Source: Pseudomonadota bacterium (lineage in GTDB: Bacteria; Myxococcota_A; UBA796; CAJQPC01). Taken from it: a stretch of 64,000 bases of DNA. Location: positions 42,613 to 106,612 of the forward strand of contig JAAESX010000048.1 of the NCBI GenBank assembly GCA_024228935.1. The letters are read 5' to 3'. Under the pieces are notes generated by a model. The model did not search any database. It was not told the origin of the DNA and worked only from the letters and a program-made list of their open reading frames with translations. Shown here in pieces: positions 8,082-16,388 of this stretch. The translations under genes and the position numbers were made by a program. Within the stretch, counting starts at the first letter, position 1. Every line of letters starts with the position of its first letter.

Positions 8082-9092
8082 CTAACGCACCTTCCGCCGA
8101 ACGAGGAGCCCGCCGAGTGCGACGGCGAGCCAGCCGAGGGGCGCTGCGGGGCTCGTCGAGCAGCCGACGGCGGACGAGTCGCCCACGTGGAAGTCGGCGC
8201 CGTGGACCTCGATCTCGGCGATGTCGCCCTCGAAGTCGGCGTCCACGTCCATCGTGTGGTCGGCGTCGAAGTCGTAGTGCAGGGTGTCGCCGCCCTCGTC
8301 ACCGACGAACTCGCCGAGCATCCAGATGGGCTCCACGCCCTGGACGACCTCGCCGCCCGACAGGCCGTGTGCCCAGACCATCAGGGACTCACCGTCCTCG
8401 GCGTCGGACTCGTCCTCGCCGACCAGCACCAGCTCGTCGATGGTGTCGACGGCCTGGAACGAGAACGCCTGCACTCCGAGCCCGACGAGCGTGAGCTCGA
8501 CCTCGTGCGTGCCCGCCTCGTACGGAGAGAGCAGGAGCCAGTTGCCGTCTTGGCCGAAGTACGTCTCCTCGACCGAGGCCTCCAGCATACTGTTCTCGAG
8601 CACCTCGAGGCCCCCGTTCCCGGCCAGCTCGTTGCCGGTGGCGTCGAACGACCGGAGCTGGAACTTCGCGGTGCCGCCGACGAGGATCGTCGGCTCCTGA
8701 TCCTCGGCGATGTCGTCCAGGCCGACGCGGTGCGGGCCGGCGCCCTCGAGCTGGATCACGGCCGGCTCGCGGACCTCGACGACGGTCTCGCCGACCTGCT
8801 CGCCATCCGGCTCGAACGCCAGCAGGCGCGTGCTGCCGACGCCGATGGCCTGCACGTCGATGTGGTGTTCCTCGGTCCGCGCCAGGACGGCCAGGACGGT
8901 GTCGTCCTCTACCTCGATGCGGTAGCCCTCGATGGACTTGCGGTCGTTCTGCCGAGAGAGCGACAGGTCGAACGACGAGCCCAGCAGGTACGGCGTCTCG
9001 AGGTGCTCGTGGGCGCGGCCGAAGCCCAGGTTGAAGTCGATCGAGTCGTGGAACTCGACGGGCTGGAAGCAGGCGGTCAGCAGCAGGAACAT
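8082..9092 (-). CDS. Secreted lipoprotein with MYXO-CTERM-like C-terminus
   Basis: A 336-residue surface protein of unknown function. The N-terminus MFLLLTAC places the lipobox Cys at residue 8. The body is beta-rich and acidic, resembling repeated Ig-like or MSP-like strands. The C-terminus has a tripartite sorting tag: Gly-Cys-Ser, then a hydrophobic helix (PLGWLAVALGGLL), then a basic end RRKVR, the layout of MYXO-CTERM tags whose substrates usually reach the surface through type II secretion. Having both a lipid anchor and this tag is unusual. GGAG about 9 bases upstream and a sigma-54-like element at 9123-9137 support the start. Confidence 0.8.
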   Translation of the reverse strand: MFLLLTACFQPVEFHDSIDFNLGFGRAHEHLETPYLLGSSFDLSLSRQNDRKSIEGYRIEVEDDTVLAVLARTEEHHIDVQAIGVGSTRLLAFEPDGEQVGETVVEVREPAVIQLEGAGPHRVGLDDIAEDQEPTILVGGTAKFQLRSFDATGNELAGNGGLEVLENSMLEASVEETYFGQDGNWLLLSPYEAGTHEVELTLVGLGVQAFSFQAVDTIDELVLVGEDESDAEDGESLMVWAHGLSGGEVVQGVEPIWMLGEFVGDEGGDTLHYDFDADHTMDVDADFEGDIAEIEVHGADFHVGDSSAVGCSTSPAAPLGWLAVALGGLLVRRKVR

Positions 9093-9122
9093 AGAACGGA
9101 CTCCGTGGATGCCGTCCGGACT

Positions 9123-9137
9123 GCAGGACGCATGCCA
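9123..9137 (-). promoter_or_regulatory. Sigma-54-like promoter element
   Basis: On the minus strand TGGCAT, five bases, CTGCA: GG and GC are exactly 10 bases apart, as in the -24/-12 pattern. The predicted transcription start is about 9111, leaving a 19-base leader that contains the GGAG before ATG 9092. Two mismatches to the consensus TGGCAC/TTGCA. Confidence 0.45.
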
Positions 9138-9202
9138 TCGCTGTCGATTCGCCTACCGAGCCAGTTCGTGTCCCGTCAGGCGCCGCGATCGCGACATCGG
9201 TG

Positions 9203-11149
9203 TCAGTTGCAGCTGGTGGCCGTGCAGTTGAACGTGCCCGTGGTCCCCGTGTGCGTCTTGCTCCCGTCGTAGCTGTAGATGTCCTCGGGCGAGTTGTCGG
9301 TCGAGCCGCTGCCCCAGTTCGTCGAGGAGCTCTCCATCCTGCCGTCGAACAGGATGGCGCCGCCGCCGTTGCCGCCCCCGGTCGCGCCGTTCGTCGTGAC
9401 CGTCGAGCCCGAGATGGTCACCGTGCCGCCGCCGTGGATCAGGGCGCCGCCGCCGTAGTTGGCCGTGTTCCCGTCGAGCGTCGTCGAGGAGACCGTCAGC
9501 GTGGACCCATAGACGTACAGGCCGCCGCCGTACGAGGCGACGTTGCTGGAGAGGTCGCTGTTGCTGATGGTCAGGCTCGCGTAGTCCTCGGTCAGGACGC
9601 CCGCGCCGTAGTCGGCGGTGTTGTCCTCGACCGTGCAGCCGTCCATCGAGGCGCCGGTCAGCGTCATCAGCACGCCGCCGCCGTTGTCCGCGTCGTTGTT
9701 GTACAGGTACGCGTCGGTCAGCGAGCCGCCGCTCAGCATCGCGCCGCCGCCGTACGTGGCGGCGTTGTCGTAGATCTCGGTCGTGCTGTCGGCGGTGACG
9801 CTGTAGCCGTCGTCGATGAAGAGCCCGCCTCCGAAGTCGGCGTCGTTGTCGTGCACCAGCGTGCCCGACATCGTGCCGTCGAAGAAGTAGAGCGCGCCGC
9901 CGCTGGCCGAGGCCTCGTTGTCGTAGAACTCGCTGTCGGTCACGGTCAGGTCGTGGTCCTGGGGACCCGCGACGCCGCCGCCGTAGACAGCGGCGTTGCT
10001 GTCGAAGATGCAGTCCTCGATCGTCAGGTCGCCGACGCTGTTGGTGAAGGCGTCGATGCCGCCGCCGACGGGGGCGTCGCCGTTCTGGAAGGTGAAGCCG
10101 ATGACCGTCAGGTTGTTGGCGGTCTTGATGATCGACTTGCTCGTGCTCGAGCCGTCCAGGATCGTCGTCGCCGAGCCGTTCGCGGACTCCAGCGTGACGT
10201 CGGCCACGTTCTCGAGCGTCACGTTGTACGTGCCGTCGCAGACCGTGATGGTGTCGCCGGTCAGCGAGTCGTCCAGCGCGTCCTGGATGTCCGTGTAGAG
10301 GACGCCGCCCAGGTCGATGGTGCCGTCTTCGCTCGTCGAGCTGTCGCAGTCGTTGTCGACGCCGTCGCAGAGCTCGTCCGCGTCCGGGTTGACGTCCGCG
10401 TCGTCGTCGTCGCAGTCCTTCTTGTTGGCCTTGTAGCCATCGGGCTTGGCGCAGGCCTGGAGCGAGGTCGACTGGTCGCCGTAGCCGTCCCCGTCGGCGT
10501 CGATGTAGTACCAGGTGCCGGTCGTGGCATCGACGGTGTCGTCGTCGTCGATCAGGCTGTCGCAGTCGTCGTCGACGTCGTTGCAGACCTCGGTCGCGTC
10601 CGGGTGGATGTCGACGTTGTCGTCGTCGCAGTCGCCGCCCACATCCGACAGGCCCAGGCCCGAGCAGGCGAGCAGGCCGGTCGCGTCGTCGCCGAAGCCG
10701 TCGCCGTCCAGGTCCGTGTACCAGAGCGTCTGGGTCGACGGGTCGACCGAGTCGTCCGCGTCATCGACGTCGACGTCGCAGTCGTTGTCGATGCCGTCGC
10801 AGATCTCGGGTGCGTTCGGGTGGATGTTGGCGTCGGTGTCGTCGCAGTCGCCGGGCTCGAGGACCCAGCTGTCCACCGGAGCGCCGCAGTCCTCGGTCAG
10901 CGTCAGCGGGTCGCCGAACCCGTCCGCGTCGTCGTCCGCGTACCAGTCCTCGAACTCCCAGGCGTCGGGATCGTTGTCGTCGCAGTCCTCGGTGGACCGA
11001 TGGCCGTCGCCGTCGGCATCACCCTCGACGGGGTCACCGGTGTCGGTGTTCGGATCGCCGGAGTCCTCGGACGTCACGGGGATGACGTCCGGCGCGGTCG
11101 TGTAGAAGCTCCAATCCTTGGAGCAAGCGAACAGGAGGAGAATGGTCAT
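9203..11149 (-). CDS. MopE-repeat and right-handed beta-helix surface lipoprotein
   Basis: A 648-residue predicted surface protein starting MTILLLFAC (Cys at residue 9). Residues of about 30-270 carry four Asp/Cys repeats of the MopE metal-binding type (CDDNDPDAW, CDDTDANIHPNAPEICDG, CDDDNVDIHPDATEVC, CDDDDADVNPDADELC), alternating with DADGFGD or DGDGYGD calcium-loop-like stretches. The remainder is a parallel beta-helix with regularly spaced Tyr-Gly-Gly-Gly turns, typical of polymorphic outer-membrane and adhesin-type proteins. Probably binds calcium or copper and is displayed on the surface. The frame stays open upstream, but ATG 11149 gives the only lipobox. Confidence 0.85.
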   Translation of the reverse strand: MTILLLFACSKDWSFYTTAPDVIPVTSEDSGDPNTDTGDPVEGDADGDGHRSTEDCDDNDPDAWEFEDWYADDDADGFGDPLTLTEDCGAPVDSWVLEPGDCDDTDANIHPNAPEICDGIDNDCDVDVDDADDSVDPSTQTLWYTDLDGDGFGDDATGLLACSGLGLSDVGGDCDDDNVDIHPDATEVCNDVDDDCDSLIDDDDTVDATTGTWYYIDADGDGYGDQSTSLQACAKPDGYKANKKDCDDDDADVNPDADELCDGVDNDCDSSTSEDGTIDLGGVLYTDIQDALDDSLTGDTITVCDGTYNVTLENVADVTLESANGSATTILDGSSTSKSIIKTANNLTVIGFTFQNGDAPVGGGIDAFTNSVGDLTIEDCIFDSNAAVYGGGVAGPQDHDLTVTDSEFYDNEASASGGALYFFDGTMSGTLVHDNDADFGGGLFIDDGYSVTADSTTEIYDNAATYGGGAMLSGGSLTDAYLYNNDADNGGGVLMTLTGASMDGCTVEDNTADYGAGVLTEDYASLTISNSDLSSNVASYGGGLYVYGSTLTVSSTTLDGNTANYGGGALIHGGGTVTISGSTVTTNGATGGGNGGGAILFDGRMESSSTNWGSGSTDNSPEDIYSYDGSKTHTGTTGTFNCTATSCN

Positions 11150-11187
11150 CGAACCCAATCGAGGGTGACCCGGTGCCGGACGGCTGT

Positions 11188-11808
11188 CTACCCCAGGAAA
11201 CCCGAGGTGGAAAGTCCACCGTAGGCAAACCTCCCAGCCAACACCAGCATTCCGACGGCCAGGGCGCGCATCGTCCACCGGTATGGGGCCCCTGTGAAGA
11301 GGTGTCGGAAGCGCCCGAGAAGGGCCGCCACGATGGCCTTGGCGCCCACGATGCCGCCGAAGAATCCGAGCAGGAAAGCCGCCAGCGACGGAGCGCCCTC
11401 GGTCCAGGCCTCGGCCACGAGCGGGCCGCCCACCGCCAACCAGAAGACGTAGGGGTGCGGGTTCAGCACGTTCGTGAGCACCGCCTTCTTCAAGCTGCCC
11501 GGGCTGGCGCCGTCGGTCGAGATGCCGGCCGCGCGGGCGGTGTCCCAGGCCAGGTAGACCAGGAACGCGGCGCCGACCAGGCCGATGCCGGCCTCGAGCA
11601 GCGGGATGCGAGAGACCAGCCCGGCGGCCAGTCCGGTGACGATCAGGAGCGGTGTGTCCGTGATCAGCGGGGTGATCGCGACGGTCATCCCGGCACGCGT
11701 CCCCCCGCGCAGGGTCTCCGCGACGACCAGGGCCGTCAGAGGGCCAGGGGAGAGGCCTCCGCCCACGCCGAGGACGAGCCCCACGCCTGCCAGTGTCAGA
11801 ACGCTCAC
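11188..11808 (-). CDS. LysE family exporter
   Basis: A 206-residue inner-membrane protein with about six transmembrane helices. The N-terminal SPGPLTALVV motif and the internal NPHPYVFWL motif are those of LysE/RhtB amino-acid exporters. GTG at 11808, preceded by a G-rich stretch (GGGGGC), gives the normal family N-terminus; the longer ATG at 11856 would add a polar, non-family leader and overlap the divergent phosphatase gene. Substrate unknown. Only 35 bp separate its start from the divergent phosphatase start. Confidence 0.88.
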   Translation of the reverse strand: MSVLTLAGVGLVLGVGGGLSPGPLTALVVAETLRGGTRAGMTVAITPLITDTPLLIVTGLAAGLVSRIPLLEAGIGLVGAAFLVYLAWDTARAAGISTDGASPGSLKKAVLTNVLNPHPYVFWLAVGGPLVAEAWTEGAPSLAAFLLGFFGGIVGAKAIVAALLGRFRHLFTGAPYRWTMRALAVGMLVLAGRFAYGGLSTSGFLG

Positions 11809-11843
11809 TTGCCCCCGTCTACCGGACCCGCCATGAGAAGGCC

Positions 11844-13190
11844 ATGAAGGCGACACGACGAGGCTTCCTCGCCGGCGCGAGCGCAGCGCTCGTGGCTGGC
11901 TGCACCAAGGCGACCGGCGACTCGGGGGACAGCGCGCATCCAGAGGGGGCCGCGTGGCGGGATCCCGAGCCCGAAGCCTGGGTTCCCGACGAGGCTGTCG
12001 ATGCCGACGCGTTCGCCTGGGACGTGCGGGCGACCGACGTGCAGCCCGACGCCGCCTGGTTCTCGGTGCGGACCACCGAGGCCCTGGTCGAGCTGGTGAT
12101 CGTCGCGGCCCAGGACGGCGCCTGGATCGAGGTCCAGCGGGTCGAGGTCGAGGTCGAGGACGTGGCGCGCGTTCGGGTCGAGGGCCTGACCTCGGACACG
12201 GCGCACCGGTGCGCGCTGATGACGGCGGATGGGCGACGCAGTGAGGTGGTCCGGTTCCGGACGGCGCTCGGTGAGGGCGAGTCGAGGCTGCTGGTGATCG
12301 GCGCGACGTCGTGTCTGGGGGCCGACGACCGGCCCTGGCCGACGCTGACGAACGCTGCGGCGGAAGAGCTCGACGTGATGATCATGCTCGGCGACACGAT
12401 CTACAGCAGCAGCACGACGTACGAGGGCTACAGCGAGGAGTGGGCGACCCAGGTCCAGTACAAGGGCCTTCAGGACCTGCAGCGCAGCACGTCGTTCGTG
12501 GCGACCTGGGACGACCACGAGGTCGCGAACAACTGGTACCTGGGCGACAACGTGAGCGAGGACCAGCTCGAGGCGGCGACGCGCGCCTTCAAGGACCACA
12601 TGCCGATGGAGGAGGGCCCGGGCGGGCTCGGCATCTGGCGGGTCCTGCGCTGGGGCGAGGTGTGCGACCTCATCGTCCTGGACTCACGGAGCGAGCGGAT
12701 CAAGGACGAGCGGTACCTGTCGGACGAGCAGATGGCCTGGCTCAAGGAGACGCTCTCGACGAGCACGGCGCGGTTCAAGCTCATCCTCAACTCGGTCCCG
12801 ATCACCGACCTCTACTCGCTGTTCCTCAACGTCGAGGCCAGCGACCGCTGGCAGGGGTACGAGGCCGAGCGCGAGGACCTGCTGGGCCACATCGACGACC
12901 AGGGCATCGAGGGCGTGCTGTGGCTGTCCGGGGACTTCCACTACGGCGCGCTGAACTACGTCAGCCCCCAGGGTCGCGTCGGCGCGGACCAGATGGAGGT
13001 CATGTGCGGCCCATCCGGGTCGTTCATCAACGCCATCGCGACGCTGCACGAGGGCGACGACCAGTACCCCATCCTGTTGGGTGTCTGGAACTACGTGCGG
13101 CTGGAGCTGGACCCGAAGCTGGGGACGGTGCTGGTGCAGTTCGTGGATGACGCGAACAACGTCGTGGCCGAGCAGTTGTTGGCGATCTGA
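11844..13190 (+). CDS. PhoD-like alkaline phosphatase, Tat-exported lipoprotein
   Basis: A 448-residue metallophosphoesterase. The N-terminus has the twin-arginine motif TRRGFLAG followed by a lipobox VAGC, so it is folded before export and then lipid anchored. An N-terminal fibronectin-like domain (to about residue 145) precedes the catalytic domain, whose metal-site motifs are MLGDTIY, the long WDDHEVANNW and LSGDFHYG, all in PhoD order. PhoD enzymes cleave phosphodiesters or phosphomonoesters with Fe and Ca. ATG 11844 is chosen because only it starts the Tat signal. Convergent with the Lon-N gene, leaving 4 bp. Confidence 0.9.
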   Translation: MKATRRGFLAGASAALVAGCTKATGDSGDSAHPEGAAWRDPEPEAWVPDEAVDADAFAWDVRATDVQPDAAWFSVRTTEALVELVIVAAQDGAWIEVQRVEVEVEDVARVRVEGLTSDTAHRCALMTADGRRSEVVRFRTALGEGESRLLVIGATSCLGADDRPWPTLTNAAAEELDVMIMLGDTIYSSSTTYEGYSEEWATQVQYKGLQDLQRSTSFVATWDDHEVANNWYLGDNVSEDQLEAATRAFKDHMPMEEGPGGLGIWRVLRWGEVCDLIVLDSRSERIKDERYLSDEQMAWLKETLSTSTARFKLILNSVPITDLYSLFLNVEASDRWQGYEAEREDLLGHIDDQGIEGVLWLSGDFHYGALNYVSPQGRVGADQMEVMCGPSGSFINAIATLHEGDDQYPILLGVWNYVRLELDPKLGTVLVQFVDDANNVVAEQLLAI

Positions 13191-13194
13191 GGCC

Positions 13195-13824
13195 TCAGCC
13201 CGCCACCAACTCCACCACTCGGTCGGCCACGCGCTCCAGCCGCTCGTTCACCTCGAGGTTCTCGAGCAGCTCCTGCCGCTCATCCGGGTGCCCGAACAAC
13301 ACGCTCGCCAGGGCGTCCGCCGCTCGAGCCGGGGCCAGCTGCCGCTCCAGCACCTGTCCGATGGCCTTCGCCGCTCCAGCGTTCGTGCCCGCGAGCGACA
13401 ACGTGCAGGCCCGGATCGTCGCCAGGTGGGCCGCCGCGACCGACGGATCCCGAGAGCGGTCCAGCAGGAGCTCGGTCGAGAAGCGGCGGTAGCCCTCGAT
13501 CTTGTCCAGCTCCTGGACCAGGCGCACCCGCGTGACCCCGCCCAGCACCACGTTGAAGCGACCGTCGGGCAGCTCCTGGTGCCGAGCGACGCGCCCGACC
13601 CCCATCACATCGAAGACGGGCGGGTCGCCGGGCTGTTCGTGCTCGTGACCCTCGGCGATCCGGCCCACCGCCATCGGCATGTCCCGCGCCACGCAGAACG
13701 ACACCATCGCCCGGTACCGCGCCTCGAAGACGTGCAGCGGCAGCAGGCTCCCGGGGAAGAACACCAGCCCCGGGAGTGGGAACACCGGCAGGTTCTCGAG
13801 CTGGGCGCGCGTCGGCTGGTCCAC
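13195..13824 (-). CDS. Lon N-terminal-domain protein (LON substrate-binding family)
   Basis: A 209-residue protein made only of the Lon N domain: VFPLPGLVFFPGSLLPLHVF near the start is the family signature, followed by GVGRVARHQELPDGRFNVVL and a helical C-terminal part. It has no AAA ATPase or protease domain. Free-standing LON-domain proteins are common and may bind unfolded substrates, but their role is not established. Likely a single-gene unit; the channel gene lies 30 bp upstream on the same strand. Confidence 0.9.
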   Translation of the reverse strand: MDQPTRAQLENLPVFPLPGLVFFPGSLLPLHVFEARYRAMVSFCVARDMPMAVGRIAEGHEHEQPGDPPVFDVMGVGRVARHQELPDGRFNVVLGGVTRVRLVQELDKIEGYRRFSTELLLDRSRDPSVAAAHLATIRACTLSLAGTNAGAAKAIGQVLERQLAPARAADALASVLFGHPDERQELLENLEVNERLERVADRVVELVAG

Positions 13825-13854
13825 GTCCGCGAGCCTACTCCGTCCTGCCCGGCG

Positions 13855-14778
13855 TCACTTGGCCTGGGCGAGTCTCTCCGCTTCCTTGGCGGCGTCGGCT
13901 TCGAGCTCGGCTCGAACCTGGAGGGCCGCGAGCGTCCTCTGCAGGTCGGCCAGCTGCGAGGCCACGCCCGCCATCTCCTGCGCGAGCGAGGGACGCTCCG
14001 TCCGCTGCGACTTCGCCAGCTCCTCGGCCTCGGCCTGCGCCTCCTCCATGCCGTTCATGATGACGCCGATGAAGAGGTTGAGGATGATCATCGTGCCGCT
14101 GAGCACGAAGCTCACGAAGAACGCCGCGGCCATGACCGGGTGACCCTCGGACGCGGTGCACAGCTCCTCGTTCCCGTCGTACCCGTAGTTCTCACAGCCG
14201 TACATGTTGATGTACATCAGGTCCGTCCAGTCCTCGAGCGTGACCGTCCGGAACAGGCTCAGCATCGAGAGCTGCAGCGTCTCGAAGTGGATCGGGTCGT
14301 TCGCGCTGAAGAAGAACGTGGCGGTGACGGCGTACAGGTAGAACAGCAGGCCCAGCAGCATGCTGACGTAGACCATCGAGGGGATGGACTTCAGCAAGGC
14401 GCCGACGAGGATCTGCAGCTTGGGCAGCGCGGTGACGAGCTTCAGGACGCGAAGCACGCGCAGCAGTCGAAGGACGGCGACGAAGCCGCCTCCGAATGGC
14501 ATCAGGCAGAGCGCGACGATGATGAAGTCGAAGACGTTCCACGGGTCGTAGAAGTAGCGCCAGAAGGTCTTGCCTTCGGCGACCATCTTGACGATGACCT
14601 CGACGATGAAGATGCCGAGGATGATGTTGTTCGCCCACCACAGGGGCGTGTGGTACGCCTCGGCGATCGAGGGGTAGGTCTCCAGACCGACGACGACACC
14701 TGCGGCGAGGATCGCCACGGTGACGAAGTTCTGGAAGTAGGCGTTTTCTGCGAGCGCTTTCATCTTTGCGACGATCAC
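13855..14778 (-). CDS. Voltage-gated cation channel (NaChBac/CavAb family, predicted Ca-permeable)
   Basis: A 307-residue one-domain six-helix channel that would form homotetramers in the inner membrane. S4 is clear, with basic residues every third position (VLRLLRVLRVLKL). The pore loop reads TLEDWTD, followed by two Cys that could bridge in the P2-S6 turret. NavAb-type sodium channels have TLESWSM, and the engineered calcium-selective CavAb has TLDDWSD, so two of its three added acidic changes are present naturally here. S6 is TMIILNLFIGVIMNGM, then a coiled-coil tail from about residue 255. GTG 14778 is chosen because GGAGG lies exactly 7 bases upstream; ATG 14763 is the alternative. Confidence 0.9.
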   Translation of the reverse strand: MIVAKMKALAENAYFQNFVTVAILAAGVVVGLETYPSIAEAYHTPLWWANNIILGIFIVEVIVKMVAEGKTFWRYFYDPWNVFDFIIVALCLMPFGGGFVAVLRLLRVLRVLKLVTALPKLQILVGALLKSIPSMVYVSMLLGLLFYLYAVTATFFFSANDPIHFETLQLSMLSLFRTVTLEDWTDLMYINMYGCENYGYDGNEELCTASEGHPVMAAAFFVSFVLSGTMIILNLFIGVIMNGMEEAQAEAEELAKSQRTERPSLAQEMAGVASQLADLQRTLAALQVRAELEADAAKEAERLAQAK

Positions 14779-14922
14779 TGGGGAGCCTCCGGGCACGGCT
14801 TCAACGACGGGTTGTCCGGCCCGCTGACAGGCCTTTGACCGGCCGCCGTTAACGTTTTGCACCGACCCGACCACCGCTCCTCCAGTGTTGGACCACCATC
14901 ACTCGTACAAAGGGCAGGGCCG

Positions 14923-15522
14923 ATGTCGTACCGGGAAATCCTCGACCGTATCTACGAGAGCGTGGATGGCGATGCGTACTTCACGCCGGTCCACCGGATC
15001 GAGGGCCCCGAGTCCGACGCGCTGGCCCTGTTTCGCGACGCGCTCTCCGAGCCCGAGTTCGAGCCCGAGGGGGTCCGTCGCCTGGTCCGTCGCCTGCACG
15101 AAGAGGGACGCCTCCGCCGCGTGACCATGCTGTCCGCGCTGCACATCGTGGCCGCCCATCCGCGGGTCAAGAACTACGACGAGGCCGCCCGCTTGTGTGG
15201 CGAGCAGGAGCTCGCTGCGCTGGCCGAGGGTGGGCCCGAGCTCCAGGCGAACCTGGCGTCGGTCGACCGCCATCGCGGTGTCCTGGCCTTCGTGAACGGC
15301 CACGTCGAGGTCGCTCTCGACTACTTCGCCCGGGCCCTGGACCGCGAACGGTCCGCCGAGAACCTCGGCAATGTCCTTTGTGCGCTCGTCCGACTCGGCG
15401 AGTTCGAAGAGGCCGGCTCGTTGCTGGCCCAGATCCGCACGTCCTACCCGGCCTCGCTCGTCGCTGAGCTCGACGAGACGGTGGCCGCCGATCCTGACCT
15501 CGCACTGCTTCGCATGGAGTGA
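14923..15522 (+). CDS. TPR-like helical protein of unknown function
   Basis: A 199-residue soluble, helix-rich protein starting MSYREILDRI. The C-terminal third (VEVALDYFARALDRERSAEN and the following LGEFEEAGSLLAQI) resembles tetratricopeptide repeats; the N-terminal part is not recognised. ATG 14923 is preceded by AGGGCAGG; an earlier in-frame ATG at 14857 would add a low-complexity leader. Two bases separate its stop from the 48-codon gene, which in turn is two bases from the sigma-like gene, so the three probably form one operon and it may modulate that factor. Confidence 0.7.
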   Translation: MSYREILDRIYESVDGDAYFTPVHRIEGPESDALALFRDALSEPEFEPEGVRRLVRRLHEEGRLRRVTMLSALHIVAAHPRVKNYDEAARLCGEQELAALAEGGPELQANLASVDRHRGVLAFVNGHVEVALDYFARALDRERSAENLGNVLCALVRLGEFEEAGSLLAQIRTSYPASLVAELDETVAADPDLALLRME

Positions 15523-15524
15523 CC

Positions 15525-15671
15525 ATGACTCTCTACTCGCTGTACTTCTGGCTCATGAGCGCCTTTGGCACGCCGACCTCGAACGCGGATGCTGTCACCA
15601 ACCCCGCCCCACCTCCTGTGCAGGTGTGGACCGTCCCCGGCCCGGCCGATCAGATCTCGAACGGGATCTGA
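15525..15671 (+). CDS. 48-residue small protein with signal-like N-terminus
   Basis: A small frame starting at ATG 15525, immediately after the TPR-like gene. The first 20 residues (MTLYSLYFWLMSAFGTPTSN) are hydrophobic like a short signal or membrane anchor; the rest is Pro-rich and uncharged. It fits tightly between two well supported genes with 2-bp gaps on both sides, which argues for translation. It could be a membrane tether for the flanking sigma-like system. No homologue recognised. Confidence 0.45.
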   Translation: MTLYSLYFWLMSAFGTPTSNADAVTNPAPPPVQVWTVPGPADQISNGI

Positions 15672-15673
15672 GC

Positions 15674-16297
15674 ATGACGGAACTCCAGAAGAACCTGCGG
15701 CTGCTGCTCGCAGACCGCCATGGCCCGGAGACACGGGCCTTCTACGGGCAACTGCTCGGCTACATCGATCGCCGGGCGCGCCTGACGTGGCGCAGCTGCT
15801 ACCGCGACCTCATCAGCGAGGCCGAGGTCGAGGAGGCCGTCGCCGAGGTGCTCAAGCTCCTGATGTGCGGGGCCCTGACGCGCTTCCGGGGCGAGTCCCT
15901 GGGCGAGCTGTTCGGCTTCGTGCGGACCATCACCGACCGCTGCATCTGGCGGCTGGCGCAGAAGAACCTGCGTGAGCGCCGGGTGCTCGAGGGCGACGGA
16001 GCCGAGGCCGCCGAGGGCTGGTTCGGGACCGTTCGAGGCCCGAGCGAGCTGGTCGATCACGTCCCGGACGTACCCCTGTCCGAGGCCGACCAGGCGTTCC
16101 TCATTGCGCTCGTCGGAGCCGAATCGAAGGTGGAGTACAGCCGGCAGAACGGCGTCTCGAGAGCGGCGGTCACCCAGCGCGTCCAGCGGATCCGCAAGCG
16201 GATCGCCCAGCTCGAGCCCAGGGACCGAGGTGCGGTCGACGTGTGGCTGCACATGCAGGCTCGGGCTCACATCGCGGCTACACCGAAGGGCTCGTGA
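15674..16297 (+). CDS. RNA polymerase sigma factor-like protein (ECF-type layout)
   Basis: A 207-residue protein with two helical domains. Residues 15-100 resemble sigma region 2 (YIDRRARLTWRSCYRDLI, then FGFVRTITDRCIWRLAQKN), and 140-185 resemble region 4 with a helix-turn-helix (EYSRQNGVSRAAVTQRVQRI). The region 2 core is divergent, so it may be a sigma-like regulator rather than a standard ECF factor. No canonical zinc anti-sigma factor is adjacent; the small membrane-like protein and the TPR protein upstream are candidate partners. A hairpin at 16316-16333 probably ends the operon. Confidence 0.65.
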   Translation: MTELQKNLRLLLADRHGPETRAFYGQLLGYIDRRARLTWRSCYRDLISEAEVEEAVAEVLKLLMCGALTRFRGESLGELFGFVRTITDRCIWRLAQKNLRERRVLEGDGAEAAEGWFGTVRGPSELVDHVPDVPLSEADQAFLIALVGAESKVEYSRQNGVSRAAVTQRVQRIRKRIAQLEPRDRGAVDVWLHMQARAHIAATPKGS

Positions 16298-16315
16298 CGG
16301 TGAGGACGGACGTTG

Positions 16316-16333
16316 TGAGACCTGGGGGTCTCA
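16316..16333 (+). terminator. Hairpin after sigma-like gene (candidate terminator)
   Basis: Perfect 7-bp stem TGAGACC / GGTCTCA with loop TGGG, 18 bases after the sigma-like stop codon and before the convergent acyltransferase gene. It has no T-run, as is common in GC-rich genomes. Confidence 0.45.
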
Positions 16334-16388
16334 GAACGGGGCTCGTGACCGTGGGGCGCCTCGGTCCTCAGGGGCCCCCGGCCCGAGC

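Noticed and set aside
6978..9272. Long plus-strand frame across the cNMP and MYXO-CTERM-like genes
   Set aside because: Opposite strand genes have clear domains and start signals; the plus product is Val/Glu/Asp/Arg-rich shadow sequence.
9200..11224. Long plus-strand frame, Val/Asp/Arg-rich
   Set aside because: Mirror of the MopE/beta-helix repeats on the minus strand.
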